Source of the DNA: Synergistaceae bacterium
Lineage (GTDB): Bacteria; Synergistota; Synergistia; Synergistales; Synergistaceae
Assembly (NCBI GenBank): GCA_031290815.1
Contig: JAISLO010000130.1
Location: 1 to 12,381, forward strand
Direction of reading: 5' to 3'
Length of the DNA stretch: 12,381 nt
The position numbers and the translations under genes are program-made. Below, in pieces: positions 1-6,072 of this stretch. The notes under the pieces are model-generated. The model was not told the DNA's origin. It made no database searches and worked only from the letters and a program-made list of their open reading frames with translations. Position 1 is the stretch's first letter. Each line of letters opens with the position of its first letter.

Positions 1-72
1 ACTTCCGCTTCCGGCTCGGCGTTTTGGGCGATCAACTTTTCCGAGTTCTTCCAAGTTTTTCTCCATACTCAT
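1..72 (-). CDS. Start of an unidentified leftward gene, cut by the left edge; possible frameshift
   Basis: An ATG at 72 (or an in-frame one at 66) follows an AAGGA motif and lies downstream of a good minus-strand promoter (121-148), so a real gene probably begins here and leaves the window after about 24 codons. From the ATG at 66 the peptide opens MEKNLEELGK and then becomes basic (VDRPKRRAGSGS). If the AAAA run near 36-39 had one A fewer, it would continue LIAQNAEPEAEV, which looks more like ordinary protein. This suggests a homopolymer sequencing error or a genuine frameshift. Too little is visible to name a family. The gene is divergent from the flavin-reductase-like gene. Confidence 0.45.
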   Translation of the reverse strand, partial: MSMEKNLEELGKVDRPKRRAGSGS

Positions 73-120
73 CTCATCCTTCTTCCCTGTTTTATTAGCT
101 TTTTCGACGCGCTACTAAAC

Positions 121-148
121 AGTCTACTATGACGAACCCGCTTGTCAA
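121..148 (-). promoter_or_regulatory. Candidate sigma70-type promoter for the leftward left-edge gene
   Basis: Read on the minus strand there is a perfect TTGACA -35 box (148-143), a 16-base spacer and a TAGACT -10 box (126-121, 4 of 6 matches to consensus). It lies about 50 bases before the ATG at 72. Seen in sequence only; no start site is known. Confidence 0.5.
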
Positions 149-160
149 GACGAAAAATAT

Positions 161-178
161 GCGTAAGTGTCGATACGC
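161..178. promoter_or_regulatory. Inverted repeat in the divergent control region, possible operator
   Basis: GCGTA, eight bases, then TACGC form a perfect 5-bp inverted repeat between two divergent genes, upstream of the TTGACA box of the leftward gene and abutting a weak rightward promoter candidate. The position suits a repressor or activator site serving both genes. Five-base arms can occur by chance. Confidence 0.25.
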
Positions 179-207
179 TTGTATTAGTCTGATTAGTGGT
201 GTATGCT
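179..207 (+). promoter_or_regulatory. Weak promoter candidate for the flavin-reductase-like gene
   Basis: TTGTAT (179-184), a 17-base spacer and TATGCT (202-207) form a weak match to a sigma70 promoter, placing transcription start near 214, about 30 bases before the ATG at 244. The -35 matches at only 3 of 6 positions and the -10 at 4 of 6. Confidence 0.25.
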
Positions 208-243
208 AAGGACATCCTAGTTAAAGGGAAAGGTGGTATCGCA

Positions 244-747
244 ATGGATCTTACCGCGCTGTTCAAATTTTCTTACGGGCTTTACGTCATTGGGGTAAAA
301 CATGGTGACAAGCTTGGTGGCTGTATCGTTGACGCGCTCGTGCAGGCGAGCTCGAATGAACCTCCGACACTGATACTCTGCTCCATAAAGGGAAACTACA
401 CGAACGAAATCATAAAAGCCGAGGGCGTGTTCTCGATATCTGTGCTGCCTGTGACCGTTGATCCGTTCGTGGTGGCCAACTTCGGGTTTCAGTCGGCGCG
501 AGTTGCGGACAAGTGGAACAACGTGCCGCATTCCATCTCGGGCGGGCTTCCTCAGCTCGAAGGCGCCGCGTCATACGTCAAGTGCAGTGTCAAAAACGCA
601 GTTGAGCTTGCGACGCATACGGCGTTCTTCAGCGAGGTCACTGACGCTGTGCGCGGCGACGGGGACCCTCTCGTGTTCGGCGACTATCAAAAGACAATGA
701 AAAACGCCGCCTACGAAGCTTTTCAGAAGTTCAAGAAGGGCAAGTAA
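244..747 (+). CDS. Flavin reductase-like FMN-binding split-barrel protein
   Basis: A 167-residue protein resembling the flavin reductase-like domain family, in which a split barrel binds FMN. Family hallmarks are the opening helix and strand (LFKFSYGLYVIGVKHGDK), the SSNEPPTLILCSIKGNYT stretch near residues 36-53, the GFQSARVADKW stretch near 80-90, and the ATHTAFFSEV segment typical of the barrel end. Relatives act in electron transfer in anaerobes or as NAD(P)H:flavin oxidoreductases; some carry a C-terminal rubredoxin domain, which is absent here, the protein ending in a lysine-rich tail. The ATG at 244 is chosen over the upstream in-frame one at 196 because AGGTGG lies 7 bases before it. 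It is monocistronic, ends in an intrinsic terminator, and converges on the nitrogenase-like operon. A link to that operon is only positional. Confidence 0.82.
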   Translation: MDLTALFKFSYGLYVIGVKHGDKLGGCIVDALVQASSNEPPTLILCSIKGNYTNEIIKAEGVFSISVLPVTVDPFVVANFGFQSARVADKWNNVPHSISGGLPQLEGAASYVKCSVKNAVELATHTAFFSEVTDAVRGDGDPLVFGDYQKTMKNAAYEAFQKFKKGK

Positions 748-773
748 CTGAGAACATCAAGATGATGAACACC

Positions 774-802
774 GCCGCTCCCCAGGGAGCGGCTTTTTTT
801 TT
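774..802 (+). terminator. Intrinsic terminator of the flavin-reductase-like gene
   Basis: Arms GCCGCTCC and GGAGCGGC enclose a four-base loop (774-793), directly followed by nine T residues (794-802). It lies 26 bases after the TAA stop at 745-747. This is a textbook rho-independent terminator for rightward transcription. Confidence 0.93.
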
Positions 803-852
803 GCCGGAAGGAGACAGGATAAATCTGGAAAGCCGGTAGGTTGTGATCGAGC

Positions 853-884
853 AGGAGGCCTCTCATTAGTTGAGAGGCCGTCCT
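853..884. terminator. Strong hairpin in the convergent gap, possible end of the leftward operon
   Basis: Perfect 9-bp arms GGCCTCTCA (857-865) and TGAGAGGCC (871-879) with a 5-base loop extend by AGGA/TCCT past one bulged G (880). It lies 56 bases beyond the stop of the NifX-like gene in the leftward direction. No T-tract follows on either strand, so it may be a U-less terminator, an mRNA 3' stabiliser or a rho-linked structure. The rest of 803-939 shows nothing else I can support. Confidence 0.45.
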
Positions 885-939
885 CTCTCGCCGCCTTACG
901 TACTGATCCGTAAACGTCGTTTCAATAACTTGACATTTT

Positions 940-1338
940 TCAGCCGCCGCCTGCCTGATCGCCGCTAACGTCAGCCCTCGATCGAATCGGTCTCGCTTTC
1001 AGCCTGCTGAAGAGTAAAGCCATGGCGTCTTCGATAGGGCCGCTGTGTTCGACGCTGCCGATGCCTCGTTCGTACAGCAACGAATCCGGCCACCTGCCGA
1101 TGCGGCTTACGATCACGTATTCGCAATCCGAGAGGGCCTCTACCACGCTCTCTATGGCGTCGTCTGGCTCTCCAAGCCTTCCGCACGACGGACAGGGGGC
1201 CGTTACGTCCCTTTGTTCGATCACTTTGTAACTCCTGCTCTCACAGTCAACCTCGGCGATGGCGAAAGTCCCGCACCTGCCGAAGTGAATGTCGACGTTT
1301 TTCAGATCCGTGCTTGCGATCGCCGCTTTGATCTTCAT
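940..1338 (-). CDS. NifX/NafY-family dinitrogenase cofactor-binding domain protein
   Basis: A 132-residue single-domain protein of the dinitrogenase iron-molybdenum cofactor family (NifX, NafY and the C-terminal domain of fused NifB). Visible family marks are the MKIKAAIAS opening strand, the IHFGRCGTFAIAEV stretch with the HFG motif at 18-20, and the VVEALSDCEYVIVSRIGRWP segment with the following GI strand. Characterised relatives bind NifB-co or FeMo-co and ferry it between NifB and its acceptors. A C-x2-C pair (49, 52) lies where fused NifB C-terminal domains also tend to carry cysteine. The ATG follows AGGTGA by about 7 bases. It is the last gene of the series, 57 bases after nifB, and looks like the detached C-terminal half of a fused NifB. 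The basic, Gly-rich tail (about 115-132) is not family-like. Confidence 0.8.
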   Translation of the reverse strand: MKIKAAIASTDLKNVDIHFGRCGTFAIAEVDCESRSYKVIEQRDVTAPCPSCGRLGEPDDAIESVVEALSDCEYVIVSRIGRWPDSLLYERGIGSVEHSGPIEDAMALLFSRLKARPIRSRADVSGDQAGGG

Positions 1339-1395
1339 AATCGGTCACCTCTCCCTAAAAGTACGCGGCGCGGCAGTTTTCGTAAAAAATCAGCA

Positions 1396-2283
1396 TCATC
1401 CATGGGAGAACGTTTCCATCTCCCTGCCGTTGTAGAGTTTTCCTGAGAAATCGCTTATCCCTGGTATCCCGCACGCATCCGCCCTGCAGTGTTTGCAGTG
1501 GCGGAACACATCAACGTACTTTCCAGCTTCATTCCTCGCCTCCTGCAGCATCGCGCAATCTGGCGGCGTTATGTGCGCCATCTCATGCTGAGGTATCAAC
1601 GGTATTATATTGAAAATATCGGCGCCGGCCTCCCCGGTCTCTCGGGCAATGTCGCCTATGTGAGCGTCGTTTATCCCCGGTATCAGGACGCTGTTCACCT
1701 TGACGGTCGCGCCGAGCGCCTTCATCTTGCGGATGCCCTCCAACTGACGCCTCGTTAGAATATCGCCCATCGGTCGGCCCGTTATCCTGCGGCCTTCAAA
1801 TATGATATAGGCGACGATTTTTTCCAGTATTTCCGGATCGACCGCGTTCACCGTCACAGTCACCGTTCTCACGCCGACGTCTGCAAGCTCCTCCGCCCTG
1901 TCCGGCAGCATCAGTCCGTTAGTGGAAAGGCACATTATCAGATCGGGGTAAGCCTCATGAACCGCTCGAAAAGCGTTTATGGCCGAGCCGGAGGCAAGGG
2001 TGTCTCCCGGACCGGCTATTCCTACCACCGTTATCTCAGGACAGAGATCCAAAGCGCGCCGGACGGTATCGACCGCCTCGCCGTGGGGCAATATCCCAGA
2101 GGCGACTCCGGGGCGGACCTCGTCCCTGTTGAACGAACGGTTGCAAAAGCGGCACTGGATGTTACAGGACGCTGAGACCGGGAGATGAAGCCTGCCGTAT
2201 TTGTTGTGAGCTCCGCTCGAAAAGCAGGGGTGGAGCTGGCTCACCTTCAGGGGTTTCTGCGTCTCGCTTCTCGTCGCCGTCAT
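1396..2283 (-). CDS. nifB: NifB-like radical SAM cofactor maturase, short form without NifX domain
   Basis: A 295-residue radical SAM protein closely resembling NifB, which fuses two Fe4S4 units with carbide insertion and an extra sulfur to give the 8Fe-9S-C precursor (NifB-co). Seen here: HPC at 18-20, the radical SAM C-x3-C-x2-C at 40/44/47 (CNIQCRFCNR), the E-x-RPG motif at 55-59, GIAGPGD at 88-94, CLSTNG at 118-123, VTVTVNAVDP at 141-150, KVNSVLIPGIND at 195-206, and the C-terminal HCKHCRADACG with Cys 263, 266 and 271. These match the SAM cluster and accessory K-cluster ligand regions of NifB. The protein stops where fused NifBs begin their NifX domain; that domain is encoded by the next gene. 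Start at 2283 has GAGAGG about 12 bases upstream, slightly far. It follows the ABC ATPase by 38 bases, probably in one transcript. Confidence 0.92.
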   Translation of the reverse strand: MTATRSETQKPLKVSQLHPCFSSGAHNKYGRLHLPVSASCNIQCRFCNRSFNRDEVRPGVASGILPHGEAVDTVRRALDLCPEITVVGIAGPGDTLASGSAINAFRAVHEAYPDLIMCLSTNGLMLPDRAEELADVGVRTVTVTVNAVDPEILEKIVAYIIFEGRRITGRPMGDILTRRQLEGIRKMKALGATVKVNSVLIPGINDAHIGDIARETGEAGADIFNIIPLIPQHEMAHITPPDCAMLQEARNEAGKYVDVFRHCKHCRADACGIPGISDFSGKLYNGREMETFSHG

Positions 2284-2321
2284 ACTTTATGCATTCCTCT
2301 CGTATGTAAATATATCAATCA

Positions 2322-2993
2322 TCATGTGGTCTCCTTCAATATTCCCGACTCCATCGAGAATCTCCTGGCAACCCAGCGGGCGGAGTTCGCCTCGTGGGTC
2401 ACCAGGATTACAGCGGCGCTGTCTCGCGAGATGTCGGAGAAAATTTTCATCACTTCTTCGGCGTTGCGTGGATCGAGGTCCACGGTCGGCTCGTCGGCAA
2501 GCAGCATCTTGGGGGAGTTTATCAGGCTTCTGGCGATCGCCGTCCGCTTGAGCTCTCCGCCCGACAGATGCGCCGGGTACGCCTCGGCCAGATGCGCGAT
2601 CCCAACCCGATCGAGCAATGTCATCGCCCTGCCCGTCGGGTCGCCGGTCTTCTTGTAAAGGTAAAATGGCAACAGAACGTTGTCGATTACCGACAGGTTC
2701 GGCAGGATACTCTGTCCCTGCGGTATATAGCCGATCCGCTCGTTCCTGTACAGGGACAGCTCATAGTCGTTCATGCCCGCCAGCTCGCGGCCGCCTGAAG
2801 TTATACTGCCCGACGTGGGTTCGAGAAGTCCGGCTATCATGTTCAGCAGCGTGCTCTTCCCTCCTCCGGACTGACCGGAGATGCATACGAAATCACCGTC
2901 TCCGACGGACATGGCCGCGTCGCGGACCGCATAGAACGTCCCTCCTCCACGGCGATATTCTTTGCAAAGCCCGCGGACAACCAGCATCTTCAT
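2322..2993 (-). CDS. ABC transporter ATPase of the LolD/MacB/FtsE type
   Basis: A 223-residue ATPase partner of the overlapping FtsX-type permease. Motifs: Walker A GQSGGGKST (40-48), Q-loop PQGQ (91-94), signature LSGGELKR (143-150), Walker B MLLADEP (163-169) and H-loop VTHE with His 200. The D-loop region reads TVDLD rather than the more common T(G/S)NLD or SALD, a mild oddity. The start is set at 2993 because its ATG overlaps the permease TGA (ATGA), implying translational coupling; the reading frame stays open further upstream inside the permease gene but that stretch is low-quality arginine-rich sequence. A second ATG at 2987 is possible. Such ATPases drive mechanotransmission through MacB/FtsX-type permeases rather than classical import. 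The substrate is unknown. Confidence 0.9.
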   Translation of the reverse strand: MKMLVVRGLCKEYRRGGGTFYAVRDAAMSVGDGDFVCISGQSGGGKSTLLNMIAGLLEPTSGSITSGGRELAGMNDYELSLYRNERIGYIPQGQSILPNLSVIDNVLLPFYLYKKTGDPTGRAMTLLDRVGIAHLAEAYPAHLSGGELKRTAIARSLINSPKMLLADEPTVDLDPRNAEEVMKIFSDISRDSAAVILVTHEANSARWVARRFSMESGILKETT

Positions 2994-4198
2994 ACTTCCT
3001 TCAGGGCTTCGCAGGCTGACATCCGGCCTATCGCGGCCGCGGAATTTATCGAGGCCACGGGCCCCGTGACGAACGATACCAGCAGGCTGGCGAGCAGGAT
3101 GACGGACAGGACTTCCGGCGAGGGCTGAAGATAAGCCGTCCCTATCGTGCGGCTGATCAGAGGCGCGAAGGGGAAGACGAAGAAACAAAGCGAAAAGACG
3201 CCCGCAACCGCACCGGCGACGCTCACAGCGCAGGATTCAGACAGAATTATCCAGCGGAGCTTTCTCCTCGTCGCTCCAAGGACCCTGTATATGCCGAACT
3301 CGCGCCTTCTCTCGTTGAACGTGACGGTGAACAGGATTGCCAGCACTCCGACATCGAGAGCCCAGAGCGCGGCCATGAGGACGGTCACTATCGAGAGAAA
3401 CGCGCCGAGATCCTTTGAAATGTTGTCGATCATGGTCTGAGTCAGGACGACTCCCACGAGATCACCCTTGAAGTATTCCCGCGTCTCCCTGGCGAATTTC
3501 GAATGATCCGCGCCGTCTTTTATGTCGACGGTGATGGACGAGACCGCGCCCCCGACGTCGGTCACCGGCTTCTCGGCATACTGAGAGTAGTCCGCCAAGG
3601 CGGCGCGGGCGGTGTTCATGTTGAGGAATATCGACGTGTCAAACCCCATGCCCGTCTTGTCGAGCCTCCCTGCGACCCGATAAGTGCGTCCGAAAAAGGT
3701 TATGTCATCCCCCCTCTTGCGGCTTACGAGATTACCGACGACAACCTCTCCGTCGGGAAGCCCTCCCGGCATCTTCTCCTCGAGCCAGGGCCCTATCGTG
3801 AAGTCGGTCCTCGGATCGTATCCTATGAGCTGCGCGGGGAAGGCGCAGTGCGAGGAGTTAAACGAGGCGATGAACAGCTGCGGCGAGGCCCGGACGACTC
3901 CCTCTGCGTGCATAAGCCTCTCGGAGAGTTCTCCGCTGAAGTAAAACGTGCTCGGTTCCCCGCGCAGGAGCGCTCCTTCGGCGTTTTTCTCATACCCCAG
4001 AGGAACGATTAGCGCGTCAGCCCCGAGCCTGGCTGACATGCTCCTCGCCCCATTCAATAGGCTGTACGAAAACAGCGACCCTCCCGAGACGACGAACGAC
4101 AAAAGGGCGACAAACGACACCATGCATAATGTGCGCATGGGCCTGCGCCTCAGGTTCTGTACGGCGATCGCGCGAGAGGTCAGCCTTCTTTTACCCAT
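2990..4198 (-). CDS. MacB/FtsX-type ABC transporter permease
   Basis: A 402-residue permease with the MacB/FtsX layout: a first helix at about 23-47 after a basic N-terminus, a large extracytoplasmic domain (about 50-265), then three helices at about 269-292, 318-348 and 363-385. The cytoplasmic stretch NERRREFGIYRVLGATRR (about 295-312) is the characteristic FtsX-family loop with the R-x-LGA-x-R signature. Relatives export macrolides, peptides or lipoproteins, or regulate cell-wall enzymes. Its ATG overlaps the end of the upstream membrane-protein gene by 8 bases and its TGA overlaps the ATPase start by 4, so the three genes form one coupled unit. Nothing in the periplasmic domain tells me the substrate. 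Its place between a nitrogenase-like core and nifB is unusual. Confidence 0.88.
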   Translation of the reverse strand: MGKRRLTSRAIAVQNLRRRPMRTLCMVSFVALLSFVVSGGSLFSYSLLNGARSMSARLGADALIVPLGYEKNAEGALLRGEPSTFYFSGELSERLMHAEGVVRASPQLFIASFNSSHCAFPAQLIGYDPRTDFTIGPWLEEKMPGGLPDGEVVVGNLVSRKRGDDITFFGRTYRVAGRLDKTGMGFDTSIFLNMNTARAALADYSQYAEKPVTDVGGAVSSITVDIKDGADHSKFARETREYFKGDLVGVVLTQTMIDNISKDLGAFLSIVTVLMAALWALDVGVLAILFTVTFNERRREFGIYRVLGATRRKLRWIILSESCAVSVAGAVAGVFSLCFFVFPFAPLISRTIGTAYLQPSPEVLSVILLASLLVSFVTGPVASINSAAAIGRMSACEALKEV

Positions 4199-4628
4199 TT
4201 GATCCCGATTCCGCCGACTGACGCCTCAGAAGATAGAACGCGTTTGCGGCGGCCGAAAACGCGGTTATGATTCCAACGATATTGATTGCCGGAAGGGTAG
4301 CGAGACGGCAGGACATGTCAGCCTCCCCGCAGACGCCTATCAGGACGTCGATTACCGCCAGGGAAAGGGCTCCGGACAGCGATGCCGCTATGCTCAGCCC
4401 GGCGCGGACTCGAGCGTCCTTCGTGAGGAGATAGACGATTCCGATGACGGCGATGAGCGCTCCGACGCCCATTTCAGCCCGGCCGGTCCAGAAGCACTGG
4501 GTCACGCCGCCGTGATGGCCCGTCTGCTCGCATATCTTGAACACATACTGTGGCCCGAGGGCTATGAGCCCTCCCAGAATGACGCCAGCCGCTCCGGCTA
4601 TCGCGCGATTTCTTTGTTTGTCTTTCAT
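4191..4628 (-). CDS. Four-helix membrane protein with conserved-looking cysteines, DUF4418-like
   Basis: A 145-residue integral membrane protein with helices at about 9-27, 51-68, 76-97 and 112-134. Two outside-facing or inside-facing loops each hold a cysteine pair: Cys 33 and 45 (KICEQTG then QCFWTGRAE) and Cys 100 and 107 (VCGEADMSCR). From memory this pattern, with C-x-WTG-x-AE after helix 1, resembles DUF4418, a family of unknown function seen beside FtsX-type ABC transporters; I could not search to confirm it. The stop overlaps the FtsX-type permease start by 8 bases, which suggests a shared job, for example a third subunit of that transporter. GGAAGTG lies before the ATG. Disulfide or metal binding by the four cysteines is an inference. 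Confidence 0.7.
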   Translation of the reverse strand: MKDKQRNRAIAGAAGVILGGLIALGPQYVFKICEQTGHHGGVTQCFWTGRAEMGVGALIAVIGIVYLLTKDARVRAGLSIAASLSGALSLAVIDVLIGVCGEADMSCRLATLPAINIVGIITAFSAAANAFYLLRRQSAESGSNG

Positions 4629-4666
4629 GTGCGTTCACTTCCGTTCTCAAACGATTCGATCGATGC

Positions 4667-4696
4667 GAGGTGGCCGAGCCAACGGTCCGGCCCCTC
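4667..4696. other. GC-rich imperfect hairpin between the two halves of the operon
   Basis: GAGG, a bulged T, then GGCCG and GCC pair with GGT, CGGCC and CCTC across the loop AAC, giving about 12 pairs with one A-C mismatch. It lies 39 bases before the DUF4418-like start in the leftward transcript. No T-tract follows, so it may stabilise or process mRNA, or partly terminate, rather than being a full intrinsic terminator. Confidence 0.35.
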
Positions 4697-4765
4697 GCTC
4701 CGAGTATGGCCGATGTGACGTAAGGACTCTGAAGGGTAAAGACTCAACTCCGACGGAGCCCGCGT

Positions 4766-4790
4766 TCCAAAGCGGTTGACGCCGCTTGGA
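4766..4790. other. Hairpin just after the substrate-binding protein gene
   Basis: TCCAA(A)GCGG and CCGCTTGGA pair over a six-base loop, with one bulged A, 21 bases beyond the stop of the substrate-binding protein gene in the leftward direction. There is no T-tract. Such 3' hairpins often protect mRNA of abundant binding proteins; that role is inferred. Confidence 0.35.
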
Positions 4791-4810
4791 CGACTCGATC
4801 AGCGCTTACT

Positions 4811-5824
4811 CTATTTCGATTCAAACTGATGCGTCACTATATCCGAGACCTTTATCGCGCCGGCAGGCAGAGCGCCGCTCTTCTCCAGGTCCTCGATCCA
4901 CGGAAGCACTGTCGCCTCGTCGATCTCGGTGGTCTCGGAATAGTAGTGATTGCCCTTGACCTCCTGGCCTATGAACTCGCCGGTCCATTTCGCGGTCTGT
5001 TCCAGGTTTTCGTTCGCCCACTTCTGCGCTTTGGTCATCGCCTTGACGAAGCCGGCGACCTCCTTCGGGTGTTTCTCTATAAATTCGTTGGAGAAGTAGT
5101 AAAGGTACACGCCGGCGGTCTCGCCGAGCTTGGCGTCAGCCGAGTCTCCGATTTGAACCAGCCCGGCCTCTACCGCCGCGTCGTAGAACGGTGGGTGAAC
5201 GCCGATGATGTCGAACTGATTCAGCTTCTGGGCCTGAATTTTGGCCACGTCAGAGTCGACGGTTATCCATTCGAGCTTGTCCCTGCTCACCCCAAACCTG
5301 TCGAGAGCCTTGTTCAGTATGAAGGTCTCGCATGTGTTCTCGACGCCGGCGGACTTCAGTTTCTCCCCCTCCTTGTACTTGCCGAGGTCGGCCAGGGTCT
5401 TCACCCCTGCGTCGTACGCCTGGCGAGTGACGTAATACCTCATGTGACGAAGCCTCGGATCCACGCTCTCCTCGGGCTCTATTATCGACCGCCCCACGGC
5501 GGTCACTTTGGCGCCGCCGTATATCTGAAGCGCAAGCGCGTTGGGGTGGTGATCCGCGAAATCCGTCTCGCCGGCGAGTATCGCGGTCGTGTATTCCGTG
5601 GATGGAAGTTCTCCGGTGAATACCAGCTCGAGTCCCTCTTCCTTGAAGAATCCAAGTTTGTCGGCCACAAGGTAAGGGGCTAAGGTGCAGTCGTACCTGG
5701 TCGACGTCCTTATCGGGAAAAGTTTGTCCGCCGGCAGGGCCGCATCCGCCGCCGCTCCCACGAGCAGGGCGAGCGCCAAAAAAACGATGGATTTTATCCG
5801 CAATCTTCTCTTTATCTCAGTCAT
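4811..5824 (-). CDS. Secreted substrate-binding protein, SsuA/TauA/NMT1-like
   Basis: A 337-residue periplasmic binding protein for the adjacent importer. Residues 1-28 form a Sec signal peptide: basic MTEIKRRLRIK, hydrophobic SIVFLALALLVGAAA, and an A-D-A cleavage site before ALPA. There is no lipobox. The mature protein has the NMT1/SsuA layout: YLVADKLGFFKEEGLELVF near 51-69, AILAGETDFADHHPNAL near 81-97, and a second-lobe stretch with KHPKEVAGFVKAMTKAQKW. Relatives bind sulfonates, taurine, nitrate, bicarbonate or thiamine precursors, so the ligand cannot be read off. The start at 5824 is preferred over 5866 because GAGGAG lies 9 bases before it and it gives a standard signal peptide; 5866 sits inside a promoter-like element. 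Two hairpins lie after the gene. Confidence 0.9.
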   Translation of the reverse strand: MTEIKRRLRIKSIVFLALALLVGAAADAALPADKLFPIRTSTRYDCTLAPYLVADKLGFFKEEGLELVFTGELPSTEYTTAILAGETDFADHHPNALALQIYGGAKVTAVGRSIIEPEESVDPRLRHMRYYVTRQAYDAGVKTLADLGKYKEGEKLKSAGVENTCETFILNKALDRFGVSRDKLEWITVDSDVAKIQAQKLNQFDIIGVHPPFYDAAVEAGLVQIGDSADAKLGETAGVYLYYFSNEFIEKHPKEVAGFVKAMTKAQKWANENLEQTAKWTGEFIGQEVKGNHYYSETTEIDEATVLPWIEDLEKSGALPAGAIKVSDIVTHQFESK

Positions 5825-5855
5825 CTTCGATTTCTCCTCTTTAATTTCAGTATGA

Positions 5856-5884
5856 TTTTTACTCATTCACAAATAGCTTGACAA
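5856..5884 (-). promoter_or_regulatory. Candidate internal promoter for the substrate-binding protein gene
   Basis: On the minus strand TTGTCA (5884-5879, 5 of 6), a 17-base spacer and TAAAAA (5861-5856, 4 of 6) lie about 30 bases before the ATG at 5824. Extra transcription here would raise binding-protein levels over the permeases, a common need. Seen in sequence only. Confidence 0.35.
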
Positions 5885-5926
5885 TAATCATCAGGCGCGA
5901 CTTTCTATAGCGGCTAAACTAAAAGA

Positions 5927-6019
5927 CTAAAAGAACCTACATCGGCGGCGGGCGGACGGCATAAACCGTGATCCGCCGTTAGATACCCTTACAAACAAAG
6001 GTTCAGTTGTGTGTGTCAT
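5927..6019 (-). CDS. 30-residue small ORF of unknown function with a perfect ribosome binding site
   Basis: An ATG at 6019 opens a 30-codon frame ending in TAG. The peptide begins MTHTTEPLFVRVSNGG and ends SRFMPSARRRCRFF: no membrane helix, strongly basic C-terminus with one Cys and a terminal Phe-Phe. AAAGGAGG with 7-base spacing precedes the ATG and is the closest match to the Shine-Dalgarno consensus of any gene here. It sits 53 bases after the second permease and 60 bases before the longer possible start of the substrate-binding protein. It could be a leader peptide sensing an amino acid such as Cys or Arg, a small regulator, or a secreted or modified peptide. No family is recognised. Chance remains possible for so short a frame. 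Confidence 0.55.
   Translation of the reverse strand: MTHTTEPLFVRVSNGGSRFMPSARRRCRFF
5951..5977 (-). other. Hairpin inside the small ORF, possible attenuator or processing site
   Basis: In the leftward transcript GGCGG, a three-base bulge, then ACGG pair with CCGT and CCGCC around a six-base loop, giving nine pairs. It overlaps the second half of the small ORF. The T-rich stretch (TTCTTTTAGTCTTTTAG) starts about 17 bases later, too far for an ordinary intrinsic terminator. A leader-peptide-coupled structure is an inference. Confidence 0.35.
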
Positions 6020-6072
6020 GGTCTTTCCTCCTTTTGCGCGTGTTAGTTTCAGCCGAATCGAACCAGGTTTCA

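Noticed and set aside
2994..3188. Upstream extension of the LolD-type ATPase
   Set aside because: It lies wholly inside the permease gene, has no domain features, and the ATGA overlap at 2993 explains the start.
4829..5683. Long plus-strand frame opposite the substrate-binding protein gene
   Set aside because: Antisense shadow in high-GC DNA: no ribosome binding site, no recognisable motif, and the minus strand holds a clear binding-protein gene. The same reasoning removes the other long plus-strand frames (for example 7718-8533, 8463-9491, 10354-10995).
5825..5866. Longer N-terminus of the substrate-binding protein from the ATG at 5866
   Set aside because: No ribosome binding site precedes it, it falls in a promoter-like spacer, and it would bury the signal peptide behind 14 charged residues.
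5878..5911. Rightward TTGACA promoter in the gap before the substrate-binding protein
   Set aside because: No -10 box at 16-18 bases (TATAGC is 22 away), and transcription would be antisense to the operon.
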